From Ruminococcus sp. zg-924 (lineage in GTDB: Bacteria; Bacillota; Clostridia; Oscillospirales; Acutalibacteraceae), in assembly GCF_024433635.1 (NCBI RefSeq), contig NZ_WNJZ01000007.1, forward strand, positions 1 to 64,000: a stretch of 64,000 nt of DNA, written 5' to 3'. Both the position numbers and the translations under genes were made by a program. Numbering within the stretch: the stretch's first letter is position 1; the number at the start of each line of letters is the position of its first letter. The notes under the pieces were generated by a model. That model was not told the DNA's origin. It made no database searches and was given only the letters and a program-made list of their open reading frames with translations. This document shows, one piece after another, positions 26,630 through 34,751 of this stretch.

Positions 26630-28102
26630 ATGAAGGTATTTGTTGATAACCATAAATTCCACTATGAAATAGAAAACCTGACAAGGGTGTTCTTCCCCAA
26701 CGAAAAAATAGAAATAATTAAGCAGGCGTGTGACCTTTCGCATAGCGGTGAGCCTTATATTGTTACAAAGCGTGAAATTCTTGAAAACGAAATTGTGCTT
26801 AGCTGTACCGCTTCATTCGGCGCATATCAAAAAAGCAAGAGTATATGCCTGCCGGCTGACGCCTTGGATGACGAGCAGGAAAGAGAGCTTGCAATCACTC
26901 TGTATAAGCTTCTCAGTGAATATACATCAATCACTCCGCCTTGGGGAATTCTTACCGGAGTTCGTCCGATAAAGCTTTTCAGAAGGCTGCGTGAGGACGG
27001 CGGTGAGGACTACGCAAAGTCATATTTTAAGGATAAGCTGCTTGTATCACAGCCGAAAATTGATTTATCGGTCATTACAGAGCGAAACGAAAGAAAAATT
27101 CTTAAAACCTCATCACCGAACTCTTTCAGTCTGTATGTTTCAATTCCGTTTTGCCCGTCAAGGTGCAGCTATTGCTCGTTTGTATCTCAGTCTGTTGAAA
27201 AAAGCTTCAAGCTGATAGAGCCGTATGTTGAGCTTTTGTGTGATGAAATTGAGCAAACAGGAAAAATAGCTGCACAGCTTTCACTCAAGCTTGAGAGCGT
27301 GTATATTGGCGGCGGAACGCCAACAACGCTGAACGCCCAGCAGCTTCAGGCTGTAATGGGCGCAATAAACAAAAGCTTTGATATGAGCGCTTGCCGTGAA
27401 TTCACCGTAGAAGCTGGTAGACCCGACACAGTAACTGAGGATAAGCTTTTGGCTATAAAGAACTGCGGCGGTGACAGAATAAGCATTAATCCGCAGACCT
27501 TAAATGATAAAATACTCGAAAAAATCGGCAGAAGGCATACCTCAGACGATTTCTTAAGAGCGTATGAGATGGCTGTAAATGCAGGCTTTGACCATATCAA
27601 TACCGACCTTATTGCAGGTTTACCGGGAGAGAGCTTTGAAAGCTTTAAATCAACGCTTGACCGAATTACTGCACTTGACCCGAAAAGCGTTACCGTCCAC
27701 ACACTTTCAATGAAGCGTTCCTCACAGCTTACGCTTGATGGTATGGAAACACTCAGACGTGACATAAAGGCGGCTGAAAATATGCACCTTTACTGCGCAG
27801 AGCTTCTGCCAAAGTGCGGCTATGAGCCATATTATCTTTACAGGCAGAGCAGAATGGTCGGCAACCTTGAAAATGTCGGTTGGTCAAAAAAAGGCAGCGA
27901 GGGTATTTATAACGTGTTCATTATGGACGAAACTCACACGGTTCTCGGCTGCGGCGCAGGTGCAACAACTAAGCTTAAACAGCCAAACGGTTCGTATATT
28001 GAACGCATATTTAACTACAAATACTCGTATGAATATTTAAACGGCTTTGACGAAATAATCAAGAGAAAAGGCAGGTTTAAATCATTTTATGAAGAATACT
28101 GA
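26630..28102 (+). CDS. hemZ: Radical SAM coproporphyrinogen III oxidase-like protein HemZ
   Basis: 490 residues. HemZ subfamily of oxygen-independent coproporphyrinogen oxidases. N-terminal domain of about 165 residues (includes PPWGILTGVRPIKLFRRL near 104-121, typical for HemZ), then the radical SAM core with CPSRCSYCSF (CxxxCxxC) near 173-182, GGGTPTTL near 226 and DLIAGLPGES near 326. Whether it makes haem here is open, since many haem-less Clostridia keep HemZ next to relA. It overlaps the following kinase gene by 14 bases. Confidence 0.88.
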   Translation: MKVFVDNHKFHYEIENLTRVFFPNEKIEIIKQACDLSHSGEPYIVTKREILENEIVLSCTASFGAYQKSKSICLPADALDDEQERELAITLYKLLSEYTSITPPWGILTGVRPIKLFRRLREDGGEDYAKSYFKDKLLVSQPKIDLSVITERNERKILKTSSPNSFSLYVSIPFCPSRCSYCSFVSQSVEKSFKLIEPYVELLCDEIEQTGKIAAQLSLKLESVYIGGGTPTTLNAQQLQAVMGAINKSFDMSACREFTVEAGRPDTVTEDKLLAIKNCGGDRISINPQTLNDKILEKIGRRHTSDDFLRAYEMAVNAGFDHINTDLIAGLPGESFESFKSTLDRITALDPKSVTVHTLSMKRSSQLTLDGMETLRRDIKAAENMHLYCAELLPKCGYEPYYLYRQSRMVGNLENVGWSKKGSEGIYNVFIMDETHTVLGCGAGATTKLKQPNGSYIERIFNYKYSYEYLNGFDEIIKRKGRFKSFYEEY

Positions 28103-29045
28103 TTATAGCAGCGCAAAGGTTTATTCTATTGAAGAAATAAATGCTGAAGCAATAAGCAACCCCAAAACTTTAATTGAGGATAGTGATGTTCACTTTCGCC
28201 TTGAAATTCATTCAGCTGTTGATGAAATTATAGAACGCTCGGACAACGGCGGAGTTATTATGCTGTCGGGTCCGTCCTCGGCAGGAAAAACAACAACATC
28301 AATGATGCTGCGCCATTTGATTTCTGACAAGGGCAGGTCAGCGGTTAAAATATCTTTAGACGATTTTTTCATTGCAGCTGAAGAAACTCCGTTTGATAAA
28401 AACGGCAAACGTGATTTTGAGAGCATAAGAGCCTTGAACTTGGAGGAGATAAGAAGCTGTCTTTTAAGCCTTACCGAAACAGGCGAGTGCCTTATGCCGA
28501 AATATGATTTTGAAAAAAGACGTCCGGCTGACACAAAACAGCACATTAAGATTGAGCCAAACGGTTTTGTAATTATTGAGGGGCTTCACGCAATTAATCC
28601 TGCGCTGACATCGAAAATTCAAAAGAGCAGCGTTACAAAGCTCTTCCTTAATATAGAAAGTTCGGTTGTAATTGATGGAGAGGTACTCACCGGTCAGATG
28701 TTGAGAATGCTCAGACGTCTTGTCAGAGATACAAGCTACCGTTCAATAAACGCCGAGCAGTGCTTTGAGCTGTGGGACAGTGTAATTGAGGGCGAAAAGG
28801 TCAATATCTTGCCGTTTGTCGGTAGCAGCGACATAGTTATCGATTCTTTTCACAAAAGCGAGCTCGGCATTATAGGCTGCCGTGCAATTCCTATACTTTT
28901 ATCTGTACCAAAGGGCAGTGCACACTATGACAAGGCTCAGAGCCTTGTGTCACTTCTCAGACGTGTTCAGTGTATTGACAATGATTTGCTCGACCCAAAA
29001 TCACTGCTTACAGAGTTTGTGGGCGGCGGTAGCTATGAATATTAA
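28089..29045 (+). CDS. Uridine kinase/phosphoribulokinase-family P-loop nucleoside kinase
   Basis: 318 residues. The P-loop is GPSSAGKTTT near 58-67, followed by SLDDFF near 85, the YDFEKRRP region near 137, and EGLHAINP near 160, which are features of uridine/cytidine kinases and PRK-like proteins. The N-terminal 50 residues are unique to the clostridial 'nucleoside kinase' group, which in other genomes is often fused to a TGS/threonyl-tRNA-synthetase-like domain; here only the kinase is present. Final gene of the nusB-led operon. Substrate inferred only. Confidence 0.8.
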   Translation: MKNTDYSSAKVYSIEEINAEAISNPKTLIEDSDVHFRLEIHSAVDEIIERSDNGGVIMLSGPSSAGKTTTSMMLRHLISDKGRSAVKISLDDFFIAAEETPFDKNGKRDFESIRALNLEEIRSCLLSLTETGECLMPKYDFEKRRPADTKQHIKIEPNGFVIIEGLHAINPALTSKIQKSSVTKLFLNIESSVVIDGEVLTGQMLRMLRRLVRDTSYRSINAEQCFELWDSVIEGEKVNILPFVGSSDIVIDSFHKSELGIIGCRAIPILLSVPKGSAHYDKAQSLVSLLRRVQCIDNDLLDPKSLLTEFVGGGSYEY

Positions 29046-29056
29046 CAATATTTGTC

Positions 29057-29085
29057 TTGAATCCCGTTAAAACGGGTGATATAAT
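29057..29085 (+). promoter_or_regulatory. Promoter with operator-like palindrome in the spacer
   Basis: TTGAAT (29057-29062), 17-base spacer, perfect TATAAT (29080-29085). The spacer contains cccgtt-aa-aacggg (29063-29076), a perfect palindrome centred between the two hexamers, a placement typical of repressor sites. Drives the zinc-ribbon protein after a leader of about 55 bases. Confidence 0.7.
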
Positions 29086-29146
29086 GTATTATCCCTGTAA
29101 ATTCGTTACAATAATAAAAATTATTAATTCAAAAAGGATGGTTTAT

Positions 29147-29614
29147 ATGAGTCTGTTTGATGATTTCTTTACCAATGCAAAATCAGCTGTAAACGCAGTA
29201 GGCAAGAAGGCTGAAAAAGTGATTGATGTTTCTAAGCTTAAGTACGCCGAGGCAGGGCTGCAAAGCGAAATCAACAAGAAGTGTCAAGCTCTTGGTAAAT
29301 TCGTGTATGACAGCTATCTGTCAGGCGAAATGGATAAGGATGCGCTGAGCGACAAGATTGACGAGCTTAAAGAGCTTAACGAAAACCTTGAGTCAACAAG
29401 AAAACTTATCAATGCGCAGAAGAACAAGGTTGTCTGCAATGCTTGCGGCGCTTTAGTCAGTGCTGATTTGCAGTATTGCGGCAAGTGCGGCGCAAAGCTT
29501 TACAGCGATGACCCTGCTTCTCCGACATCAGATAATTCATGCGAAAATGACGACCCTGTAAGCCGTGATGCACAGCAGGCAGTAAAGGAAGCGCAGGAGG
29601 ATGCTGTTCAGTAA
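29147..29614 (+). CDS. Zinc-ribbon protein with helical N-terminus
   Basis: 155 residues from ATG 29147 (AAAGG upstream; a longer frame begins inside the promoter). The first 90 residues are predicted helical and charged (FDDFFTNAKSAVNAVGKKAE, then repeated K/E-rich heptad-like stretches). A zinc ribbon follows at about 96-116 (VCNACG and QYCGKCGAK, C-x2-C twice). The acidic tail of about 35 residues is disordered. No signal peptide or membrane helix. Similar small clostridial proteins are annotated only as zinc-ribbon domain proteins, and function is unknown. Own promoter and own terminator, so it is an independent unit inserted before the yab cluster. Confidence 0.85.
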   Translation: MSLFDDFFTNAKSAVNAVGKKAEKVIDVSKLKYAEAGLQSEINKKCQALGKFVYDSYLSGEMDKDALSDKIDELKELNENLESTRKLINAQKNKVVCNACGALVSADLQYCGKCGAKLYSDDPASPTSDNSCENDDPVSRDAQQAVKEAQEDAVQ

Positions 29615-29637
29615 TTTTGATATAGTCAATCGCATTT

Positions 29638-29668
29638 ACAGGCGGTTTAAAAGCCGCCTGTGTTTGTG
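29638..29668 (+). terminator. Probable terminator after the zinc-ribbon gene
   Basis: 8-bp stem ACAGGCGG (29638-29645) with CCGCCTGT (29654-29661), 8-base loop, followed by a weak U-rich run GTTTGTG. Moderately convincing. Confidence 0.6.
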
Positions 29669-29687
29669 AATAAAGGAGAGGTGCGTT

Positions 29688-31454
29688 TTGGAGCGACAAA
29701 CTCTGCAAAACGGCGAAAAGCAAAAGCAGACCTTCCTAAAGGGCGCAATGGTTATGTCGATGAGCATGATTGTTGTCAAGGTCATCGGTATGATTTATAA
29801 AATCCTGCTCGGTCAGTTTCTTGACGGTGTCGGATACGGTATGTTTACGCTCGCCTACAACTTTTACGATCCGCTTTTTATGCTTGCAACAGGCGGCTTT
29901 CCAATAGCCATTTCACGCCTTGTATCTAAAAGCGTTGCCGAAAACCGATTCAGAGATGTAAAAAAGCTGCATAAAATCTCAATACCTATTTTTATTTTTA
30001 CCGGCGCAGTGTGCTGCTCGCTGATGTTCATTTTCAGTGAAACCTACGCCGATCTTGTTCATAATAACGATGTAAAATACGCTATCCGAGCACTTGCTCC
30101 TACAATAATTTTCGGATGTCTTATGGCTATATACCGAGGCTATTTCGAGGGAATGCGAAATATGGTGCCTACGGCGATTTCCGAGATTATGGAGGCGTCA
30201 GGCAAGCTTGTTTTGGGACTTTCCGCAGCAGCCGTTATCTCAACAATAGCAACAAATGAATACACCGCCTCCGGCACCGTATTCGGCACGCCGTACAGCG
30301 ACCCGGTTGCCGCTGAAAACACAATAATGATTTACACCGTTTGCGCAGCTTTGCTCGGTATAGTTGCAGGTGCGCTTATGGGTTTTGTTTTTCTGTTTTT
30401 ACGCTACAAGCTTAAGGGATGTGACGTTACTCGCCGCCAACTTTATTATTCCGAGCCTGCCCGTTCAGGAAAGGATATAACAAAGGAGCTTGTAAAAACA
30501 GCTATACCAATCGGTGTAAATTCACTTGTATTAAGTATTTCAAGTATGATCGATTCAACGCTTATACAGATAAGAATTGATGATTTAACAAATACAAACA
30601 GGCAGCTTATGCAGGAGCTTTATCCGCTTGTTGATAAGCACGTTTTCGACGACGGTATTTTTCAAACCTACTTAAACGGCTGTTATGGCTATGCGTTAAC
30701 TCTGATGATGCTTGTAACCGCGCTGACACAGGCGTTTGGCTCAAGTGCGCTGCCAAGCCTTACCTCCGCATGGACAAGGGGAGATAGGGAGGAAATCAAG
30801 GATAATATAGAGATGATTTTAAAGCTTACGCTCTGTGTGGCTTTGCCGGCAGGTCTTGCGCTGTCTATGCTGTCATGGCCGCTGCTCAATTTGCTTTACG
30901 GTAACGGCAACTTAAGCGTTGAGGTTGATATAGCTTCAAAAATTCTGCAAATTCTCGGTATATCCGTAATTTTTATAGCAACCAGTACGCCTATTTGCAG
31001 TATGCTTCAAGCTGTCGGCAGGGTGGATTTGCCGCTTAAGCTTATGAGTATAGCTATGGTAGTGAAAATATCATTGAATTACACGCTTGTAGGTATTCCT
31101 ACAATTAACATTCAGGGCGCAGCTGTCGGCTCGCTTGTGGCTTATCTGTTCGTTGTTGTTGTCGGACTTTACTTCCTGTGCAGGGAAACAAAAATTGTGC
31201 CAGACTTTGCGCAGGTGCTTATTAAGCCGCTTATCGGTTCGCTTGTATGCGTACTGCTTGGAACAGTGGGATATAATCTGCTCGCTTCAAGTATTTCAGC
31301 AAAAATTTCTATCATCATAACGGCAGTATTTACGGTGATAATATATTTTATTGCACTGCTTTTACTTAAGGTTGTCAGCAGACGTGAAATATGTATGCTG
31401 CCAAAGGGAGAAAAAATTGCAAAACTACTTGAAAAAGCGCACATTTTAAGGTAA
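29688..31454 (+). CDS. SpoVB/MurJ-like lipid-linked oligosaccharide flippase
   Basis: 588 residues from TTG 29688, 9 bases after GGAG. Polytopic MVF/MATE-type protein with about 14 membrane helices. It begins with LKGAMVMSMSMIVVKVIGMI and has TLAYNFYDPLFMLATGGFPI then AISRLVSK near 52-77, the conserved loops of SpoVB/YabM. The family moves lipid-linked wall precursors across the membrane, for cortex during sporulation in the SpoVB case. Position next to mazG, rqcP, yabP and yabQ is exactly that of Bacillus yabM. About 30 residues in a middle loop (TNEYTASGTVFGTPYSDPVA, near 188-207) face outside and are unusual in composition. Confidence 0.88.
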   Translation: MERQTLQNGEKQKQTFLKGAMVMSMSMIVVKVIGMIYKILLGQFLDGVGYGMFTLAYNFYDPLFMLATGGFPIAISRLVSKSVAENRFRDVKKLHKISIPIFIFTGAVCCSLMFIFSETYADLVHNNDVKYAIRALAPTIIFGCLMAIYRGYFEGMRNMVPTAISEIMEASGKLVLGLSAAAVISTIATNEYTASGTVFGTPYSDPVAAENTIMIYTVCAALLGIVAGALMGFVFLFLRYKLKGCDVTRRQLYYSEPARSGKDITKELVKTAIPIGVNSLVLSISSMIDSTLIQIRIDDLTNTNRQLMQELYPLVDKHVFDDGIFQTYLNGCYGYALTLMMLVTALTQAFGSSALPSLTSAWTRGDREEIKDNIEMILKLTLCVALPAGLALSMLSWPLLNLLYGNGNLSVEVDIASKILQILGISVIFIATSTPICSMLQAVGRVDLPLKLMSIAMVVKISLNYTLVGIPTINIQGAAVGSLVAYLFVVVVGLYFLCRETKIVPDFAQVLIKPLIGSLVCVLLGTVGYNLLASSISAKISIIITAVFTVIIYFIALLLLKVVSRREICMLPKGEKIAKLLEKAHILR

Positions 31455-31510
31455 AATATCAAAGTGCTGGCATTATCTACCACTGATTTTTAATCGGAGG
31501 GACGTTTAAA

Positions 31511-32305
31511 ATGGACTTTGAGCAAAAAGACCGCTATGGTTTTAAAGATCTTGTGACAATTGTAAAGCTCTTAAGAGGTGAACACGGCTGTCCTTGGGAT
31601 AAGGAACAGACACACCAATCAATAAGACAGAATTTTATCGAGGAAACCTACGAGGCTGTTGAGGCTATCGACACAGCCGATACTGAGCTTCTCAAAGAGG
31701 AGCTTGGCGACGTTTTACTTCAGGTTGTCTTTCATGCCGTAATGGAGGAAGAAACCGGCAGCTTTGATATTGACGACGTTGCAGACGGTATCTGCAAAAA
31801 GCTTATTATCCGCCATCCTCATGTTTTTTCGGACGTTGTTGCGAACGATACGGCTCAGGTGCTTAAAAACTGGGATAATATCAAAATGCAGACAAAATCC
31901 CAAAGAACTCAGACAGACGCCATGAAAAGTGTTTCAAAGGCTCTGCCGTCGCTTATGAGAAGCCAGAAGCTTCAGCAGAAGGCGGCTAAGGTTGGCTTTG
32001 ACTGGGACAGCGTTGACGGCGCTCTTGATAAGCTTGATGAGGAAATAGCAGAGCTTAAGCAGGCGGTAAGAAACAACGACGTTAAAAACCAAAACGAGGA
32101 GCTTGGCGATGTACTGTTTTCGGTTGTCAATGTTTCACGCTTTTTAAAAGTTGACCCCGAAAAGGCGCTGTATGACAGCTGCGATAAATTCACAGACCGT
32201 TTTGAAAGGGTTGAAAAGGCAGCGGTTGAACAGGGCATAGATATGAAAAACTCGAACCTTAATACGCTCAATTCCCTGTGGGACAGAGCTAAGGAAATAA
32301 ATTAA
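31511..32305 (+). CDS. mazG: Nucleoside triphosphate pyrophosphohydrolase MazG
   Basis: 264 residues with two MazG repeats. First repeat GEHGCPWDKEQTHQSIRQNF near 24-43, then EETYEAVEAID and EELGDVLLQVVFHAVM with the E-E-x-x-E/E-x-x-D metal set. Second repeat has ELKQAVRNNDVKNQNEELGD, then VLFSVVNVSRFL near 192-217. Hydrolyses non-canonical or excess NTPs to NMP. It lacks the N-terminal methylase domain of Bacillus YabN. Ribosome binding site GGAGGG. Confidence 0.93.
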   Translation: MDFEQKDRYGFKDLVTIVKLLRGEHGCPWDKEQTHQSIRQNFIEETYEAVEAIDTADTELLKEELGDVLLQVVFHAVMEEETGSFDIDDVADGICKKLIIRHPHVFSDVVANDTAQVLKNWDNIKMQTKSQRTQTDAMKSVSKALPSLMRSQKLQQKAAKVGFDWDSVDGALDKLDEEIAELKQAVRNNDVKNQNEELGDVLFSVVNVSRFLKVDPEKALYDSCDKFTDRFERVEKAAVEQGIDMKNSNLNTLNSLWDRAKEIN

Positions 32306-32332
32306 TGTGAAATTTCAGGAGGATATTTTAAA

Positions 32333-32608
32333 ATGAACAAAACAGAATTAGTTGCAGCAGTTGCTGAGAAGAGCGGCTTGACAAAGAAGGATGCAGAAAA
32401 GGCAGTTTCATCTGTTATTGATGTTATTGTTGAGTCAGTAGCAAACGGTGAGAAGGTACAGGTTGTCGGCTTCGGTACATTTGAGCAGCGTCAGCGCAAT
32501 GCAAGAACAGGTTGCGACCCAAGAACAAAGCAGCAGATTGAAATTCCTGCTTCAAAGGTTCCTGCATTCAAGGCAGGCAACGCTTTCAAAGAGGCAGTCA
32601 ATAAATAA
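32333..32608 (+). CDS. hup: HU-family DNA-binding protein
   Basis: 91 residues. MNKTELVAAVAEKSGLTKKD start, the GFGTFEQRQRNARTG core near 47-61 with the invariant DNA-intercalating Pro region (EIPASKVPAFKAGNAFKEAV). Nucleoid-associated protein of the classical homodimer type. Strong ribosome binding site AGGAGG. Followed by a good terminator. In Bacillus the equivalent gap between yabN and yabO has no HU, but HU at this place is common in Clostridia. Confidence 0.96.
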   Translation: MNKTELVAAVAEKSGLTKKDAEKAVSSVIDVIVESVANGEKVQVVGFGTFEQRQRNARTGCDPRTKQQIEIPASKVPAFKAGNAFKEAVNK

Positions 32609-32624
32609 TCACAATAATCAAAGC

Positions 32625-32660
32625 GCCTGCCAACAGCATTGATTGGCAGGCATTTTATTT
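32625..32660 (+). terminator. Rho-independent terminator after hup
   Basis: 9-bp perfect stem GCCTGCCAA (32625-32633) with TTGGCAGGC (32643-32651), 9-base loop, then ATTTTATTT. Confidence 0.85.
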
Positions 32661-32676
32661 ATAGGGAGTGAATATA

Positions 32677-32916
32677 ATGCGACTTGATAAATACTTAAAA
32701 ATTTCAAGAATAATTAAAAGAAGAACCGTAGCCAATGAAGCGTGCGACGCAGGCAGAGTTTTGGTGAATGGCAAACCTGCAAGAGCGTCGTATGATGTTA
32801 AAATCGGCGATGTTGTTGAGGTAACTCTCGGCAGCAAGCCGGTCAAAATCAGTGTTACTGCCATAAACGAGTACGCAAAAAAAGAGGACGCTTCGGATAT
32901 GTATAAGCTTCTGTAA
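32677..32916 (+). CDS. rqcP: S4-domain RNA-binding protein RqcP
   Basis: 79 residues from ATG 32677 (AGGGAGTG upstream; the GTG at 32668 is part of that site). Single S4 domain: RLDKYLKISRIIKRRTVANE near 2-21, VLVNGKPARASYDVKIGD near 29-46. The equivalent of Bacillus YabO, renamed RqcP, which positions the P-site tRNA with RqcH during alanine tailing on stalled 60S-like 50S subunits in ribosome quality control. Gene context (mazG, yabP, yabQ, divIC) supports orthology. Confidence 0.9.
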   Translation: MRLDKYLKISRIIKRRTVANEACDAGRVLVNGKPARASYDVKIGDVVEVTLGSKPVKISVTAINEYAKKEDASDMYKLL

Positions 32917-32971
32917 GCATAATCCTGAAAGCTCTATCATAATATTATCCATAAAGTAATGGAGTGGTATT

Positions 32972-33253
32972 ATGGCAGAGTATAAAAATTCAATGAAAAA
33001 GCCGCACAGCCTTATGCTTGAATGTCGCAGCGCATTGACGCTTACCGGAATAAACGATATAGGCAGCTTTGACTCTCTAACGGTAATGCTATATACCGAT
33101 TACGGCGGGCTTTGCATAAAAGGTTCATCGCTTCATATAAGCAAGCTGAGCCTTGATACCGGCGAGGTAACTATTGACGGTCAAATCAGCGCAATGATTT
33201 ATACCGAAGCCTCGGGCAAGAAGTCGGGCGTTTTTCAAAAGCTGTTTAAGTAA
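32972..33253 (+). CDS. yabP: Sporulation protein YabP
   Basis: 93 residues. YabP/YqfC family, with the internal motif HSLMLECRSALTLTGINDIG (about 11-30) and YTDYGGLCIKGSSLHISKLS near 46-65. In Bacillus it is made in the mother cell and needed for sporulation, exact activity unknown. Ribosome binding site GGAG. Stop codon touches the yabQ start (overlap of one base). Presence implies that the organism or its recent ancestor sporulates. Confidence 0.9.
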   Translation: MAEYKNSMKKPHSLMLECRSALTLTGINDIGSFDSLTVMLYTDYGGLCIKGSSLHISKLSLDTGEVTIDGQISAMIYTEASGKKSGVFQKLFK

Positions 33254-33828
33254 TGGAAATATCAAGCTTTCCGCAATGGCAGATTTTTTTGTTCTGTCTT
33301 GCGTGGGGACTTCCTGTCGGCGTGTTATATGATGTGTTCCGCTTTTTGCGCAAGGCGGGGCTGAATTCAAAAATTGCCCTTGTTGTAGAGGATGTCGTTT
33401 TTATGTGCATATGCGCCGTGTGGCTTTTTTTGCTTGCCTGTGCCGTAAACCTCGGCATTATTCGTTTTTATATGGGTGCGGCGTTTTTTGGCGGAGCAAT
33501 TTTATACCGTTTAACGCTCGGCGTTCTTACAGGCAAATGCTTTGACAGTATTATTTTGTTCTTTACAACGGTTTACAGGGCGGTGAAACGCATTATAAAG
33601 CGGATTTTTTCGTTTTTTTGCAAACAAACAGGCAAAATTACTGTTATATTTTGTTTCTTACAGAAAAAATATAAAGAAAAATCGAAAAACCGCTTGAAAG
33701 TTAAATCAAACAAGGTGTATAATTATAAAAAGCATTTTCCGATTGCTGTATTTAGGGGAAGGAGAAACAGCCGTGAAGGAAGTTGTAAGAGAAATAGAAC
33801 CGACAAAAAAGCCGAAAAAAAAGCGTAA
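33253..33828 (+). CDS. yabQ: Spore cortex biosynthesis protein YabQ
   Basis: 191 residues. About four membrane helices (residues 8-24, 44-66, 71-90, 92-112) with the family motif GLPVGVLYDVFRFLRKAGLN (19-38). The C-terminal third is strongly basic and low in complexity. In Bacillus YabQ is required for cortex formation and locates to the forespore membrane. The last 56 bases overlap the divIC reading frame, and an internal promoter lies within its 3' part, so the extreme C-terminus is probably unconstrained. Confidence 0.85.
   Translation: MEISSFPQWQIFLFCLAWGLPVGVLYDVFRFLRKAGLNSKIALVVEDVVFMCICAVWLFLLACAVNLGIIRFYMGAAFFGGAILYRLTLGVLTGKCFDSIILFFTTVYRAVKRIIKRIFSFFCKQTGKITVIFCFLQKKYKEKSKNRLKVKSNKVYNYKKHFPIAVFRGRRNSREGSCKRNRTDKKAEKKA
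33694..33723 (+). promoter_or_regulatory. Promoter inside yabQ for divIC
   Basis: TTGAAA (33694-33699), 18-base spacer, perfect TATAAT (33718-33723). Start predicted near 33730, about 43 bases before the divIC GTG. Lets the division gene be expressed in vegetative cells independently of the sporulation genes upstream. Confidence 0.7.
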
Positions 33829-34096
33829 CATTGTTATCGGCACATTGCTCGGGTTTTTTGCTGTCTATGCTGTTGTTACTCTTATTTCTCAGCAGGTTCA
33901 GATAAACCGGAAGCAGTCGGAGCTTTCACAGTTAGAGGATAAGATTCTTATCCAGGAAGTGAAGAACGGCGAGGTTGAAAAGGTGTATAACTCGGACGAT
34001 AAGGAGAACGAGGAATACATAAGAAGAATAGCGAGAGAAGAGCTTGGCTACGCCGAGCCGGACGAGCGTGTTTTCATAAACATCGCCGGCGAATGA
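33773..34096 (+). CDS. divIC: Septum formation initiator DivIC/FtsB
   Basis: 107 residues from GTG 33773, preceded by AAGGAG at 8 bases; the in-frame TTG 33743 has no such site. Bitopic membrane protein: basic cytosolic head (KKPKKKRN), one helix (NIVIGTLLGFFAVYAVVTLI, about 24-43), extracellular coiled coil (QVQINRKQSELSQLEDKILI) and the C-terminal AREELGYAEPDERVFINI motif typical of DivIC/FtsB. Joins FtsL and DivIB at the septum. Neighbour of yabQ and an S1 gene, as in Bacillus. Confidence 0.9.
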   Translation: MKEVVREIEPTKKPKKKRNIVIGTLLGFFAVYAVVTLISQQVQINRKQSELSQLEDKILIQEVKNGEVEKVYNSDDKENEEYIRRIAREELGYAEPDERVFINIAGE

Positions 34097-34126
34097 CGGT
34101 TTAATTAACAGGGGGATTTTTTCTTT

Positions 34127-34573
34127 ATGCGGCTTGAAGTGGGAAGTATTGTTGAGGCCAAGGTTACGGGTATTACTAATTTCGGAGCGTTTGTTGAATT
34201 GCCGGAGGGCAAAAAGGGAATGGTGCACATTTCTGAGGTTGCGCCAACCTATGTTGAAAAGATTGCGGATCATTTATCAGTAGGACAGCAGGTTAAGGTT
34301 AAGGTGCTGTCGATAGGCGAGGACGGCAAAATCAGCCTTTCTATCAAAAAGGCTATGGAGCGTGAAAAGCCTCAGTTTACCCCAAAAAAGAACCGAACAA
34401 GCCAGCAGCCTGCAACGGCGTCAAAGGGGCCGGGCAGCTTTGAATGGCAGCCGAAAAGGAACGACGGCAATTTTGAAGATATGCTGTCACGCTTTAAGCA
34501 GACAAGCGACGAGAAAATCTCTGCGCTCAAAAAGGGCGAGGCTGCGCCAAGACGCAGAAAGCCGCAGAAATAA
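34127..34573 (+). CDS. S1 RNA-binding domain protein (YabR-like)
   Basis: 148 residues. One S1 domain (GSIVEAKVTGITNFGAFVEL at 6-25, KGMVHISEVA, QQVKVKVLSIGEDGKISLSI near 49-68). The remaining 70 residues are basic and disordered, rich in Lys, Arg, Gln, ending in PRRRKPQK. Equivalent to Bacillus YabR, which follows divIC there too. Exact role unknown; RNA-binding and ribosome association are inferred. Confidence 0.9.
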   Translation: MRLEVGSIVEAKVTGITNFGAFVELPEGKKGMVHISEVAPTYVEKIADHLSVGQQVKVKVLSIGEDGKISLSIKKAMEREKPQFTPKKNRTSQQPATASKGPGSFEWQPKRNDGNFEDMLSRFKQTSDEKISALKKGEAAPRRRKPQK

Positions 34574-34607
34574 TGCAACAATTAAAATAATTTTCAGGAA
34601 ATTTTAC

Positions 34608-34633
34608 AGGGCTGTCACAGACAGCTCTTTTTT
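34608..34633 (+). terminator. Terminator of the divIC/S1 unit
   Basis: 9-bp stem (34608-34616 with 34620-34628, one G-U pair), 3-base loop, then TTTTTT. Confidence 0.8.
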
Positions 34634-34684
34634 GCGTTATTTTTGGCTGTATTGTAAATTTATGAATAATATATCAAAATGCTA

Positions 34685-34713
34685 TGGAAAATCGTTTTAA
34701 TTTATGTTACAAT
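34685..34713 (+). promoter_or_regulatory. Extended -10 promoter of the membrane-protein gene
   Basis: TGGAAA (34685-34690), 17-base spacer, TGTTACAAT with -10 TACAAT at 34708-34713 and the extended TG at 34705-34706. Start about 34720. Confidence 0.5.
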
Positions 34714-34751
34714 ATCAATGATTTTATATTTAGTTTGAAAGGAATTTCAGT

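Noticed and set aside
29057-29146. Longer start for the zinc-ribbon protein
   Set aside because: It would begin in the -35 box; AAAGG fits the ATG at 29147.
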